A stretch of DNA of 64,000 bases from Chloroflexota bacterium. GTDB lineage: Bacteria > Chloroflexota > Anaerolineae > UBA4142 > SHND01. Shown in pieces: positions 37,566 to 47,359 of this stretch. The notes under the pieces were generated by a model. It was given only the letters and a program-made list of their open reading frames with translations. It was not told the DNA's origin and ran no database searches. Made by a program: the position numbers and the translations under genes. Position 1 is the first letter of the stretch; every line of letters starts with the position of its first letter. The stretch is taken from NCBI GenBank assembly GCA_016209205.1, contig JACQWQ010000010.1, forward strand, positions 17,810-81,809. Reading direction: 5' to 3'.

Positions 37566-38355
37566 TGCGTTTCACTTCGTACAACAACACGCTCGCTGCG
37601 ACCGCGAGATTGAGCGAGTCCACCTGTCCGCTCATCGGAATGCGCACCGCGTTGGCTGCGTGCAAAACATCATCCGGCAAACCCTCGCCTTCGTTTCCAA
37701 ACACCAACGCGCACGGCGGACGCAAATCGGCATGCCACAAATCTTGCGCCGCTTGATCCGACGCCGCTACCATGCGAACACCCTGCATTGTGCCCCAATC
37801 TAAAAAATCTTGCACCTTTTCCACACGCACCAACGGCGCCGTAAACAACGCGCCGCGACTCGCTTTCACCGCCGCGGGCGCGTATGGATCGGTCGCCGCG
37901 CCAATGACGACGACGCCGCGCGCATTTACCGCGTCTGCCGTGCGCAGAATACTGCCGAGATTGCCCGGGTTGCTCACTTGCCACAACGCCACGAAAACCG
38001 CGTCCGCGTCCACGCGTAGCGAATCCAAAGTGCGCGCGGTCATTTTCACAACCGCTGCCAGCCCTGACGGGTGTTCGCGTTCGGCGAACGATTCCAAGAC
38101 CGCGCGCGAGACGTTCACAATGCGCGTGCCCGCGCGTTCCTGTGCGCGCAGCATTGCACGCGCCGCCGCACTCGTCAGCAAATCCGGCGCGACGACAAGA
38201 AGTGTCACCGGCGCGCCGCTTTGCGCTGCCTGCAGAACGGGTTGAATCCCTTCGACCAGAAATTCGCCGCGCGCTTGGCGATTTTTTTTCTGTGCCAGCG
38301 CGCGCAGTTCCTTGACCAGTGGGTTCGAGGGGCTGGATAGAATTGTCGTTTTCAT
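37546..38355 (-). CDS. TrmH/SpoU family RNA methyltransferase
   Basis: NPGNLGSILRTADAVNARGVVV; LVFGNEGEGLPDDVL; VRIPMSGQVDSLNLAVAASVLLYE. Confidence 0.93.
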   Translation of the reverse strand: MKTTILSSPSNPLVKELRALAQKKNRQARGEFLVEGIQPVLQAAQSGAPVTLLVVAPDLLTSAAARAMLRAQERAGTRIVNVSRAVLESFAEREHPSGLAAVVKMTARTLDSLRVDADAVFVALWQVSNPGNLGSILRTADAVNARGVVVIGAATDPYAPAAVKASRGALFTAPLVRVEKVQDFLDWGTMQGVRMVAASDQAAQDLWHADLRPPCALVFGNEGEGLPDDVLHAANAVRIPMSGQVDSLNLAVAASVLLYEVKRRMSSEQ

Positions 38356-38471
38356 GGGGTGCGGTCACGGACTCGCCGAGACAAACAAAACGAGTTCGCT
38401 TCCATGCGAGGAGCACACAACTGTGCCAGCACCAAGTGCAATTTTACGTCTGACAAAAAAGTGAATTCGAT

Positions 38472-38864
38472 TCACTGCTGCTTTTCAGAAATGTTCTCAC
38501 CCGATTTGGTCAAGCCGTCAAGCCAAGCCGAGTCGCGCTCGCCCACCATCAAAACCTCATCATAATAATTTTTATAGCCGAGCGCGTCCAATTTTTGTTT
38601 AAACACCTCGAGCGGACTCTTGTCATCCGCTTCCCAAATTTCGAGGAATGAACCTTGCGTCGTCAAAGTATAACCGACGACCAGCGTCACACCCGCCGCT
38701 TTGGCTGCGCGCCGCACCCGCGCCGCAAAACCCGCTTGTTCTTCTTCCGACAATTTTTTCCACTCGGGCTTGAGATGCCCGATGAGAATGAGAGCGATAC
38801 GTTTCACGGAAGGATGATGGATTGCAGGTTTTTGCTGCGCGGCAGTACGCGCCAAGAACCGCAA
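38472..38864 (-). CDS. Hypothetical protein
   Basis: Plausible coding ORF; probable GTG start at VKRIALILIGH. Confidence 0.5.
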   Translation of the reverse strand: MRFLARTAAQQKPAIHHPSVKRIALILIGHLKPEWKKLSEEEQAGFAARVRRAAKAAGVTLVVGYTLTTQGSFLEIWEADDKSPLEVFKQKLDALGYKNYYDEVLMVGERDSAWLDGLTKSGENISEKQQ

Positions 38865-38866
38865 TC

Positions 38867-38905
38867 CAAATGAAGGATGAAGGATGAATCCTCTATCCTT
38901 GGCCC
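38867..38905. repeat. GAAGGAT heptamer array / fold-back
   Basis: aatgaaggatgaaggatgaatcctctatccttggcc. Confidence 0.75.
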
Positions 38906-39261
38906 TTTAGTCTGCGAACGATCGTGACAAAAATTGAGATGAGCTCGTCGGTTTCTTGCGCTAAATGCGCCGCGCGTGCCTGAACGATAATGTTCGAATC
39001 CACCAACAATTCCAGCCAATATGCAGATTCATCCAATTCCTGCAACGCCCCTTCCATTTTGCTAATCAAATCGGCATCTGATTTTGCGCGCTGTCCTTCC
39101 CGATACTGTGCCCCAACAGATGTGCCCGAGCGCAGCAGTTGCTTTCCAAGGATTTGCGCTTCCGTCGTTTTTGGCAATGAAACATACAGACGTATAACCT
39201 CGAGAGCATACCGCTTTGTCCGTTCCCTCAAATCTTGTGGTTTCTTTTTTTCATCCTTCAT
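38893..39261 (-). CDS. Four-helix bundle protein (23S rRNA IVS-encoded family)
   Basis: QILGKQLLRSGTSVGAQYREGQRAKSDADLISKMEGALQELDESAYWLELL. Confidence 0.88.
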   Translation of the reverse strand: MKDEKKKPQDLRERTKRYALEVIRLYVSLPKTTEAQILGKQLLRSGTSVGAQYREGQRAKSDADLISKMEGALQELDESAYWLELLVDSNIIVQARAAHLAQETDELISIFVTIVRRLKGQG

Positions 39262-39281
39262 CCTTCATCCTTCATCCTTGG
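39251..39281. repeat. TTCATCC heptamer array
   Basis: ttcatcc ttcatcc ttcatcc ttcatcc ttgg. Confidence 0.85.
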
Positions 39282-40739
39282 CATTTTCGGCGTGTGAATC
39301 GCATGTTTGTGTTGCCCGACCAATACCGCGAGCATTCCGCCGCGCTGCGCGACATTGACCACTTGTTTTTGCGAAGCGCGTCCGAGCACGGCGAGACCAT
39401 ATTTCGTCGGCGCAAAACCATAGACCACATAAAAGGGCGCGGTCGAGACCTCCCCGGTTTCCGTGAGCACGGGAAATTCGTACACGGCAATGCGCGCCAA
39501 ACGCTGCGCCACCCATTCTCCCGGTTCGCTCACTGCGCGTTGAATGGCGGCCTCCCACGCGCTCTGCGTGGTCGAAGGTCCGATCAAAACATCTTCGCCG
39601 CCATAGGCGCGATTGGGTTTAATGACCAAAATTTCGCGATTGTCGCGCGTAAATTCCAACAGTTCCACCAGTTCGCCCATTGGGTCTGTCGTACGGATAT
39701 CGCGCAGCACGCGCGTCCATAGGACATGGCGGCGAAACACATTGCGCTCGTCCATGGTAAAGTGTACGGCAAAGCGCGGGTCGGTGAGAATTTCAAAACA
39801 AGACTTGTGATCAAAATCACCCGCCATCGAACTGACCATTTGATTTTGGCGCAAGAGCTGTTTCATCGGACGCACGTTCATGCCTTCGGCTTCCATCTCT
39901 GCCAATTCGCGCGTCTCATAATCGCGATACGCCACGTCAATCAAATGATTTTCGTAATACACTTCGCCGCCCCGCACATACAATTCTTCGGGGTCGGCGT
40001 GATACACCTCGAGGCCCCGCGCGCGATAATAATTCATCAGCGTTTCTTGTTCGTTTGGACCATCGCCCGCGTATTTCGGATCAATAAAACAAATCGCGCG
40101 TCCCGGCCGTCCGATCACTTCCGCGTGATCCAACATTTCCTGCATAAAGGTATCGCGCAAATCGTCCGGCGCTTGGAGCGCCAAATCCGGCGCGACGGCT
40201 TCCATCACCGGCACCACCGTTTCGAGCACGATCTCTTCGGCAGTGGGGATCAAGTGCACGCCGCCTGCGCCCACAAGATTTGCTTCGATGAACGCGAGCG
40301 AATCTTTCGAGAACGCGCCGGTCAAATCCGCCACCGCGTCGAGCCGCCCAAAGACGGTATGAAATTGATTGTGACTCGCGCCCCACGTGTCCCACAACCA
40401 TTTCGCTTCGCCTTCTTGCAGCCGCACGATTTCACGCACCTGAAAATCTTTGAGGTACAGCTCCGGCATCCGCTTGAGCGCGCCAAGCAGCGTTTGCGAA
40501 ACATAATGAAAATAATTCAGTTGTTCCGAAAACACGGCGAGCGGGCGCATCAAGACATTGATCACTTCCGTCTTGCCGTCGCGATAATAAACCAGCTCTT
40601 TGCGCAGGGCTTGGTCGTGAATCGCCTGACTGAGCTCTTTCATGGTCTCTGGCGGCAGGGAAGCAAAAATTTGGCGGAGATACAAATCCAGTGAAACTCC
40701 GCGCAGACCTTGCTCGTCGGGCGTAAAGGGAGATTGCAT
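39258..40739 (-). CDS. Circularly permuted ATP-grasp-like protein
   Basis: Y...VLWTRVLRD..., REILVIKPNRAYGGEDVLIGPSTT. Confidence 0.65.
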   Translation of the reverse strand: MQSPFTPDEQGLRGVSLDLYLRQIFASLPPETMKELSQAIHDQALRKELVYYRDGKTEVINVLMRPLAVFSEQLNYFHYVSQTLLGALKRMPELYLKDFQVREIVRLQEGEAKWLWDTWGASHNQFHTVFGRLDAVADLTGAFSKDSLAFIEANLVGAGGVHLIPTAEEIVLETVVPVMEAVAPDLALQAPDDLRDTFMQEMLDHAEVIGRPGRAICFIDPKYAGDGPNEQETLMNYYRARGLEVYHADPEELYVRGGEVYYENHLIDVAYRDYETRELAEMEAEGMNVRPMKQLLRQNQMVSSMAGDFDHKSCFEILTDPRFAVHFTMDERNVFRRHVLWTRVLRDIRTTDPMGELVELLEFTRDNREILVIKPNRAYGGEDVLIGPSTTQSAWEAAIQRAVSEPGEWVAQRLARIAVYEFPVLTETGEVSTAPFYVVYGFAPTKYGLAVLGRASQKQVVNVAQRGGMLAVLVGQHKHAIHTPKMPRMKDEG

Positions 40740-40753
40740 GGTAGGAAAGCACC

Positions 40754-41572
40754 TTATTCGCGTTCAGGGTCACCACCAAGAGCGCGCAAGCGTTCGGCAA
40801 GTTCGCGGACGCGCGCTTCGGCTTGTTCGGCGCGTTGGCGTTCCTGTTCCGCGCGTTGGCGTTCTTGTTCGGCGCGTTGACGTTCCTGTTCCACGTGTTG
40901 ACGCGCTTGGTCGGCGCGTTGGCGTTCCTGTTCCGCGTGTTGACGTTCTTGGTCGGCGCGTTGGCGTTCCTGTTCCGCGTGTTGACGCGCTTGGTCGCGC
41001 TGTGCGATGACCTCGACAAATGTTGCAAACGGCTCACCATCGGGACGAAACAGCTTCAATTCGCCATCTTCTAGTTCAAAGCGCACACCCAACCGCGGAC
41101 TCGTCCAGCCGACAATGTTCTCTATTTCTTGCAATGTATCGCCGCGCCGAATCCAGCCGCTCAATTCGCCGTCGTCCGGGTCATACAAATAATACTCTTC
41201 GACGCCGAAACGTTCATAGAAATGGAGTTTGCGATGCATTTCGGAAAATGTATTGCCCGGCGAGAGAATCTCAAAAACCACTTGCGGCGGGATGTCGTCT
41301 TCAAGCCACTGCAAATACGAACCCCGGTCGCCTTTGGGACGTCCGAACACAACCAGCGCATCCGGCGCGACGCGAATTTTTGGATCTCCTTCGACGGGAT
41401 ACCAAAACAAATCTCCCGCGACAAACACTTGCGGGTCGTTCGCAAACAATGCCTCTAAACCATTTTCGATGGTGGCGATGTAACGAAATTGTTTGGTGTT
41501 GTCTGCCATGGGCTTCCCATCGCTTTCGGGATAGATGATACGTTTTGTGGTGATCGGCTCTTGAATCAACAT
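40754..41572 (-). CDS. Uma2-family (DUF820) PD-(D/E)XK-like protein with C-terminal coiled coil
   Basis: VAPDALVVFGRPKGDRGSYLQW...PPQVVFEILSPGNT...KLHFYERFGVEEYYLYDPDDGE; tail (AEQERQR)n. Confidence 0.85.
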   Translation of the reverse strand: MLIQEPITTKRIIYPESDGKPMADNTKQFRYIATIENGLEALFANDPQVFVAGDLFWYPVEGDPKIRVAPDALVVFGRPKGDRGSYLQWLEDDIPPQVVFEILSPGNTFSEMHRKLHFYERFGVEEYYLYDPDDGELSGWIRRGDTLQEIENIVGWTSPRLGVRFELEDGELKLFRPDGEPFATFVEVIAQRDQARQHAEQERQRADQERQHAEQERQRADQARQHVEQERQRAEQERQRAEQERQRAEQAEARVRELAERLRALGGDPERE

Positions 41573-41901
41573 GTGACATGCTCCTCGACGCGGCAGCGTC
41601 GGCAACATTATAACGCGGGGCGTCAGCGGGGTAAAGGGGGAGGAATTTGATGACCGGCCGGCGGCTTGGAAAGCCCTGTGGGAGGGCTGGAGCCGCAAAA
41701 GGGGAGAAATTTTCGACGTGGTACAAACGTCAGAATCCCACATTTCGTTCCCCATTTTGATAGTCCAAAAGTACCTGAGCCGCTATCCATTCCCCTTATT
41801 GACGCCCGCGCGGGGAGAGCTTAAGATGAATTGCCAATGTGTATATCTCGGACGTTGTAGGAGCTAGAGACCCAGGAGTCTCGGATTGAAATCGAATAGA
41901 T

Positions 41902-43830
41902 ATGGCGCAGCTAGTTTTTTTGGACTTTGACCTTTCCATCGAGATTGACGGCGATGGGTATCGGGCGCGCGTCCTCGACTCGCCCGCCGGACAAGCCAGC
42001 ACGCGCTTTCAATTTCCGGTAGACGACTGGGCGCTCGAGTCATTTCTCGTTTCCTTGGGCACGGTACGACAACGCGCGCGCCGCGTCGAATCCAAAGAAA
42101 TGTTCGCCGCCAAACAATTGGGCGCGCGTTTGTACAACGCAGTACTGAGCGGCGACGTGCGCACCTGCTGGCAGCGTTGTTTGGACGAAGCCCGCCGCCG
42201 CGATTGCGGTCTGCGCATTCGCTTGCGCCTCAGCGCCGTTCCCGAATTGGCGGAACTGCCCTGGGAATTTCTTTACGATTCCGCCGCAAATCAATTCCTC
42301 GCGTTGTCCAATCGGACCCCCCTCGTGCGTTACGTGGATTTGCCGCAAAGCATTCTCCCGCTCGCGATCAAACCGCCGCTGCGCGTGCTCGTGATGATTT
42401 CCAATCCCACCGATTGGGACGAGCTCGACGTGGAGCAAGAACGCAGCAAGCTAGAACACGCGCTCAAACATTTGACGCAGGGCGGGCTGGTCATTCTGGA
42501 ATTCTTGCAGGACGCGACGCTGGAAAGCTTGCAGCATCGCTTGCGGCAAAACACGTTTCATCTCTTTCACTTTATCGGGCACGGCGGCTTTGACGAAAAT
42601 CATCGCGATGGGCTGCTCGTCTTGTGCGATGAAAATGGGCGCGGGCGCCGCGTAACCAGTCAACGTCTTGGCACGATTCTGACCGATCACTCTTCGCTGC
42701 GCCTCGTCATCCTCAATGCGTGCGAAGGCGCGCGCAGCGCGCGTGAAGACCATTTCACCGGCGTCGCGCAAACGCTGATGCAAAAAGGCATTCCGGCAGT
42801 GATCGCGATGCAGTACGATGTGAGCGATCACGTTGCCATCGCGTTCTCGCAAGAATTTTATGCGGCGCTCGTGGACGGTTATCCCGTGGACGCGGCGGTG
42901 AGCGAAGCGCGCAAAACCGTGTACGGGCAAGGCAACGACGTCGCATGGGGCATTCCCGTTTTGTACATGCGCGCGCCCAACGGACGCATCTTTGATTTCG
43001 ACGCGCAAGCTGCCGTACCGCTACGCCCACGCCATCTGCGCAAACTCAGCATCGCTTTTGTTTGTTTATTCGCGCTCTTGCTCGGCTGCATCGCGCTGAC
43101 TGCTACGGGAAAAATCCCGGACGGGTTAAGCGTCGCAGGAATGCCGATCTCCGCGGCGTTTACATCACCCACACCAACCGCGACACTTACGCCAACCTTT
43201 ACAGCAACTGCCACGCACACGCCCACCGCGCTGCCAACGACAACCTTCACCGCAACTGCGACCGCAACGGATACGGAATCGCCAACGGCAACGCGTGTCT
43301 CGCCGACGCCAACATTTTCTCCTACCATCACATTGACCCCGTCGCAAACAGTCCCGCCAAGCGAAACACCTACGGCAACTCCTTCGCCAACGGCGACGCG
43401 TACTTTTACGCCAACGCGTCGTCCCAACACGCGCACCCCGACGCCGACCTTCACACCGACATTTCCGCCGGGCGTCTATCTCACCGCGCTGAGCTTGGAC
43501 CCGCCCGACCCGCTGCGCAATCAGCAAGTCCACTTTAGGGCAAAACTGCTCAATACCACGGGCGCGCCGCAGCCCTATCGCATTCGTTTTCAGTTGTACG
43601 ATGCCGAGACGCGCAAACGCTACACGGATACGGCGCTCCACGACAGAACCCTGTCTGTTGGCGAGAACGTGATCATCGCCGCGCCATGGACGTATGATTC
43701 CGCGCTGATGGGTTGCATCTTGTTTTATCTGCAATTGGAGTATCAAACCAATGCCGCGCGCATTCCCTTTCGCGACGCGGCAGGCAATATAGTCGCGCGC
43801 GATTTTGCCGTGTGCGCGCCGGAACGATAA
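41902..43830 (+). CDS. CHAT-domain (caspase-like) protease with TM helix, Pro/Thr-rich stalk and C-terminal beta-sandwich-like domain
   Basis: LPWEFLYDS, HLFHFIGHGGFDE (His), LVILNACEGARS (Cys); TM IAFVCLFALLLGCIALTAT; TPTATLTPTFTATATHTPT linker. Confidence 0.88.
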   Translation: MAQLVFLDFDLSIEIDGDGYRARVLDSPAGQASTRFQFPVDDWALESFLVSLGTVRQRARRVESKEMFAAKQLGARLYNAVLSGDVRTCWQRCLDEARRRDCGLRIRLRLSAVPELAELPWEFLYDSAANQFLALSNRTPLVRYVDLPQSILPLAIKPPLRVLVMISNPTDWDELDVEQERSKLEHALKHLTQGGLVILEFLQDATLESLQHRLRQNTFHLFHFIGHGGFDENHRDGLLVLCDENGRGRRVTSQRLGTILTDHSSLRLVILNACEGARSAREDHFTGVAQTLMQKGIPAVIAMQYDVSDHVAIAFSQEFYAALVDGYPVDAAVSEARKTVYGQGNDVAWGIPVLYMRAPNGRIFDFDAQAAVPLRPRHLRKLSIAFVCLFALLLGCIALTATGKIPDGLSVAGMPISAAFTSPTPTATLTPTFTATATHTPTALPTTTFTATATATDTESPTATRVSPTPTFSPTITLTPSQTVPPSETPTATPSPTATRTFTPTRRPNTRTPTPTFTPTFPPGVYLTALSLDPPDPLRNQQVHFRAKLLNTTGAPQPYRIRFQLYDAETRKRYTDTALHDRTLSVGENVIIAAPWTYDSALMGCILFYLQLEYQTNAARIPFRDAAGNIVARDFAVCAPER

Positions 43831-43865
43831 CGGCGCGTGGCTGCGGTTCGTCCGAACAAAAAAAG

Positions 43866-43902
43866 TTGCCCCGCAAGTTTGAACGTGCGGGGCAATTCTT
43901 TT
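43866..43902 (+). terminator. Rho-independent terminator
   Basis: TTGCCCCGCA agtttgaacg TGCGGGGCAATTCTTTT. Confidence 0.75.
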
Positions 43903-43942
43903 CATAGTTTCGCTAATGGCTGAGGCGTACGTCGGCGGCGGG

Positions 43943-44746
43943 CTAATCCTCTTCGACTGGCTCTGGCTCGATCACTTCAAAGCCCGCCTCGCGCAGGGCT
44001 TGGGCGCGGCGGCTGTGAATGGACGCGGTCGCCAAGACGATGCGGTCAGGCGTCACTCCGGTCGCCTGGATGTAAATGTTCCGTTTTCGCTCCAAACGTC
44101 TCTGAATGTTCGGACCCGCGCTGGCTGCAATCTCGACCAAAATATGCACGCCATTCGTGATGATGAGGTCGAATTGCTCGCCTTGAATCACGCGCGCTTC
44201 GACATGGGCGCCAAACGATTTTTCCAACAGCGCAGAAATGGTCTCGCGGAACACACTCTCATTCCAAAGCCCCCACCGTTGACCCAGACGACTCAAGTCC
44301 TTGCGCAAGTCTGCAAAGCCGGTTTCCATCGTTTGCTTGAGATCCGCGACAACGTTCTCCAAATTGGTTTGGCGCTGCTCTAACGCGCGCTGCCCTTCCA
44401 CCAACGAACGCTGCCCTTGCTCCACGCCATCCATCCGCTGCTCCAACACGCGCTGCCCTTGCTCCAAGGCGCGTTGCCCTTGCTCTAACCCGCGCTGACC
44501 CTGCTGCAGCGCATCTTGGCCTTGTTCCAGATTGTCTAGCCGCTGATCAACACGATCAAACCGATAGTTGGATTCTTCGCGGTGTTGACGCAATTCTTCG
44601 AGCAACTGATTGAATTCGTCGCGCGAGGGAAATGCCTCCAGCATCATCCCGCGCAATTCATAACGCACTTCGGGATGCTCGCGGAGCACACGGGGCAGTT
44701 CCTCTTTGAGGACGTGCCGTATGGTTTCCAAGTCAAACTCGTTCAT
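43943..44746 (-). CDS. DUF3782-like coiled-coil protein with nuclease-like C-terminal region
   Basis: (LEQGQRA)n coiled coil; RWGLWNESVFRETISALLEKSFGAHVEARVIQGEQFDLIITNGVHILVEI. Confidence 0.7.
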   Translation of the reverse strand: MNEFDLETIRHVLKEELPRVLREHPEVRYELRGMMLEAFPSRDEFNQLLEELRQHREESNYRFDRVDQRLDNLEQGQDALQQGQRGLEQGQRALEQGQRVLEQRMDGVEQGQRSLVEGQRALEQRQTNLENVVADLKQTMETGFADLRKDLSRLGQRWGLWNESVFRETISALLEKSFGAHVEARVIQGEQFDLIITNGVHILVEIAASAGPNIQRRLERKRNIYIQATGVTPDRIVLATASIHSRRAQALREAGFEVIEPEPVEED

Positions 44747-44766
44747 CTTGTTCTCGTTCGAGTGCC

Positions 44767-44849
44767 GAGACCTGACGGTGTTTCCAATGGGGCGTGTCTT
44801 TTCGACTGTGTGCCGCGACGTTTTGCGTCGCAGAATCCTGTCAGGTCTC
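44767..44849. repeat. Fold-back element GAGACCTGACGG...CCTGTCAGGTCTC
   Basis: Inverted termini; related to 9515 and 57864 elements. Confidence 0.65.
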
Positions 44850-45016
44850 CCGAACCTATCGGCTCGGTTGGCAACGGAATTTTACCACCAAGTTGATTTC
44901 TCGTCATATAGTGAAACCCTATTGGGTGTGCGTCACATTTTTGGGATGCCAGTCGCTGTAGAGCGACTTGGTGTTGTTGTTGCCGCGATTTCTAATCGCC
45001 CGTTGCTGCCGACTTG

Positions 45017-46408
45017 TTATTCACTCCTCGTACGCGCAGTCTCTTTCATCATCCCATACGCGCGTTTCGCAGAATAATCTGCGCGCAGCAAACCAAAGTA
45101 TCCTTCGGGGTTACTGCCAATATCGCGGTCTTGCAGTTGATACCACACGATCGTCGGCGTCAAGTCCCACAGTTCGGTGTACACCAGACGCAACCAGTTC
45201 GCAACATCCTCTTCCGATTGGGGCGGCGCGGTGTTCCACCACGGCACGTCGCTCGGCGCACCGATTTCCGTGAGCCACAACGGAATTTTTTCATCGCCGT
45301 ATTGATTCAACACCGCGCGCGTCGCCGCAATCTTGGCGCGCAGCGCCTGGATGCCGCCGTTGGGCAGCATGTACGGATGAATCGCCATTACGTCGAAATA
45401 ACCACGCGCGCCGTGCTGATATGCCTGTGCGATGAAACTGTCTGCCAATCCCGAATCGTCGTTGCCTTCAACGCCGTTGCCGCTCATGCCCGCGAATAGA
45501 ACCACCGCGTCGGGGTCGGCGTACTTTGCGCCAAGATACGCTTCTTGCAAGAGCGCCGCGTACCGCGCGGGATTTGGCTGCGGTTTCCAAAATCCTTCCG
45601 TGTTCGGCTCATTCCAAATTTGCCATACGCGCACGTCGTTCTTGAAATGCTTGACCACCTCGTACGTGTAATGCGCGAAATCATAGTCGTTCAATGGTTC
45701 GGAATATAGGCGCACGCGCCAATCGTTCGATTCCTGCGCCGACGACGCCCACCAACTCACGTAATCCAGGATGCCCAGCATTTCCAATTTGTGCTCGCGC
45801 ACGATGCGTACGACGGCATCATAGTTGTCAAACTTCCATTCGTCGCGCACCGGGTTCAGCATCTCCCAATTGAAATCCATGCGTACGACTTGAATGCCTG
45901 CCTCTTGGATCAACTGCGTTGCGCGCCTTACATCTTCGAGTGTCGGATAATACGGCGCGCGGCGTCTTTCTAAATGCGCGGTTACGCCAAATTTCCACGC
46001 GGGCAGTTGGGGTGACGCGAACGCGACAATGCGGCGCGTAACGCGCAGTTCTTGCGATTGCGCGTCACGGACGGTCAGCGTTGCAGTGTAGGCGCGCGGC
46101 GTTTCAAACACAAACGGCGCGGGCTGTGCGGCATCGGCATCTGTCTCGCCGTCGCCGTCAAAATCCCACGCGTACGTGTATGGCAGCGCGCCACCCGAAA
46201 CATTCGCCGTAAATGTGACCGTGAACGGGGCGCGCCCGGAAACGAGTTTGTAGGATTGTTCCGCATCGGGCAGGATGGTTGCCGCCAACAAACGCAAGGG
46301 TGTCGGCGGCACACGCGTCGCCGTGGGCACGGGCGTCGGGGTGGGTGTTGGCGCAAGCGCGCTGCATGCGGCGAGCAACAATACGAGCAGTAAAATCAAA
46401 ACACGCAT
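45017..46408 (-). CDS. Lipoprotein: PKD domain plus glycoside hydrolase-like (beta/alpha)8 domain
   Basis: LLAACSALAPTPTPTP lipobox; YTYAWDFDGDGETD PKD; VWQIWNEPNTEGFW and LWLTEIGAPSD catalytic-type motifs. Confidence 0.8.
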   Translation of the reverse strand: MRVLILLLVLLLAACSALAPTPTPTPVPTATRVPPTPLRLLAATILPDAEQSYKLVSGRAPFTVTFTANVSGGALPYTYAWDFDGDGETDADAAQPAPFVFETPRAYTATLTVRDAQSQELRVTRRIVAFASPQLPAWKFGVTAHLERRRAPYYPTLEDVRRATQLIQEAGIQVVRMDFNWEMLNPVRDEWKFDNYDAVVRIVREHKLEMLGILDYVSWWASSAQESNDWRVRLYSEPLNDYDFAHYTYEVVKHFKNDVRVWQIWNEPNTEGFWKPQPNPARYAALLQEAYLGAKYADPDAVVLFAGMSGNGVEGNDDSGLADSFIAQAYQHGARGYFDVMAIHPYMLPNGGIQALRAKIAATRAVLNQYGDEKIPLWLTEIGAPSDVPWWNTAPPQSEEDVANWLRLVYTELWDLTPTIVWYQLQDRDIGSNPEGYFGLLRADYSAKRAYGMMKETARTRSE

Positions 46409-46411
46409 GTA

Positions 46412-47080
46412 CTAGCTTTCTCCCTGCACTTCACGCTCCAAGCGTTCGAAAAATGCCACCATATACGCGTGGCGTTCCGTGGCGATTCTACGCGCGGTCG
46501 GCGTGTAAAAGCGTTCGCGCAAATGTTTCAGTTTGACGTGAAATTCGTCAACCGGTGTATGCGAGTTATTGTGTTGCAGACGCGTGGCTATCGCGTCGGG
46601 TTTGGGTGCGCTGTACAATTTTTGGTTCAGCAAGCCGCATACGGCGTACGCGCGCGCAATGCCAATCGCGCCGATGGAATCGAGTTTATCTGCGTCGAAT
46701 AAAATTTTTGCTTCGAGCGTCTGCGGCTTGGCGGCGCCGCGAAAACGGTGCGAACGGATTGCGTCGGCGACGCGTTCGGCAAACGTTTCATCCGCGCCAT
46801 TTTGCACGAGAAATAATTTCGCCTCGCGCGCGGAAACGTCCGCGTGATCCGTATGTGCGCCGCCGGGTGGCTGCCCGCTCTTTGCAGCCGAATCTTCGTC
46901 ATGCCGCGCAATGTCGTGCAGCAATGCCGCGGCGCACACAATCTCCACATCCGCGCCCTCGACACCCGCCAGATGTTCCGCCATTCGTGTCACGCGCAAA
47001 ACATGCTCAAAATCATGGGCGCTGTCCGCATCCGTATAAAACGCGCGCGCCTGTTCAAGAGTAATAAAAGAGTGAGACAT
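46412..47080 (-). CDS. HD-domain phosphohydrolase
   Basis: DSAHDFEHVLRVTRMAEHLA, AALLHDIARHDE, FDADKLDSIGAIG. Confidence 0.92.
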   Translation of the reverse strand: MSHSFITLEQARAFYTDADSAHDFEHVLRVTRMAEHLAGVEGADVEIVCAAALLHDIARHDEDSAAKSGQPPGGAHTDHADVSAREAKLFLVQNGADETFAERVADAIRSHRFRGAAKPQTLEAKILFDADKLDSIGAIGIARAYAVCGLLNQKLYSAPKPDAIATRLQHNNSHTPVDEFHVKLKHLRERFYTPTARRIATERHAYMVAFFERLEREVQGES

Positions 47081-47091
47081 GCGGGAGATTA

Positions 47092-47330
47092 TAACATTGG
47101 AGGTTGGAGGTTGGAGGTTGGAAGTTGGAGGTTGGAAGTTGGAGGTTGGACGTAGAGACGTTCCGGTGGAACGTCTGGAGGTTGGAGGTTGGAGGTTGGA
47201 GGTTGGACGTAGAGACGTTCCGGTGGAACGTCTGGAGGTTGGAAGTTGGAAGTTGGAGGTTGGACGTAGAGACGTTCCGGTGGAACGTCTGGAGGTTGGA
47301 AGTTGGAAGTCGGAAGTTGGAGGTTGGAGA
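47092..47330. repeat. TTGGAGG heptamer array with three AGACGTTCCGGTGGAACGTCT palindromes at 57-bp spacing
   Basis: Palindromes at 47156-47176, 47213-47233, 47270-47290. Confidence 0.92.
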
Positions 47331-47359
47331 GGGAGAGATGAAGAGAGAGTGTGAGGAAG

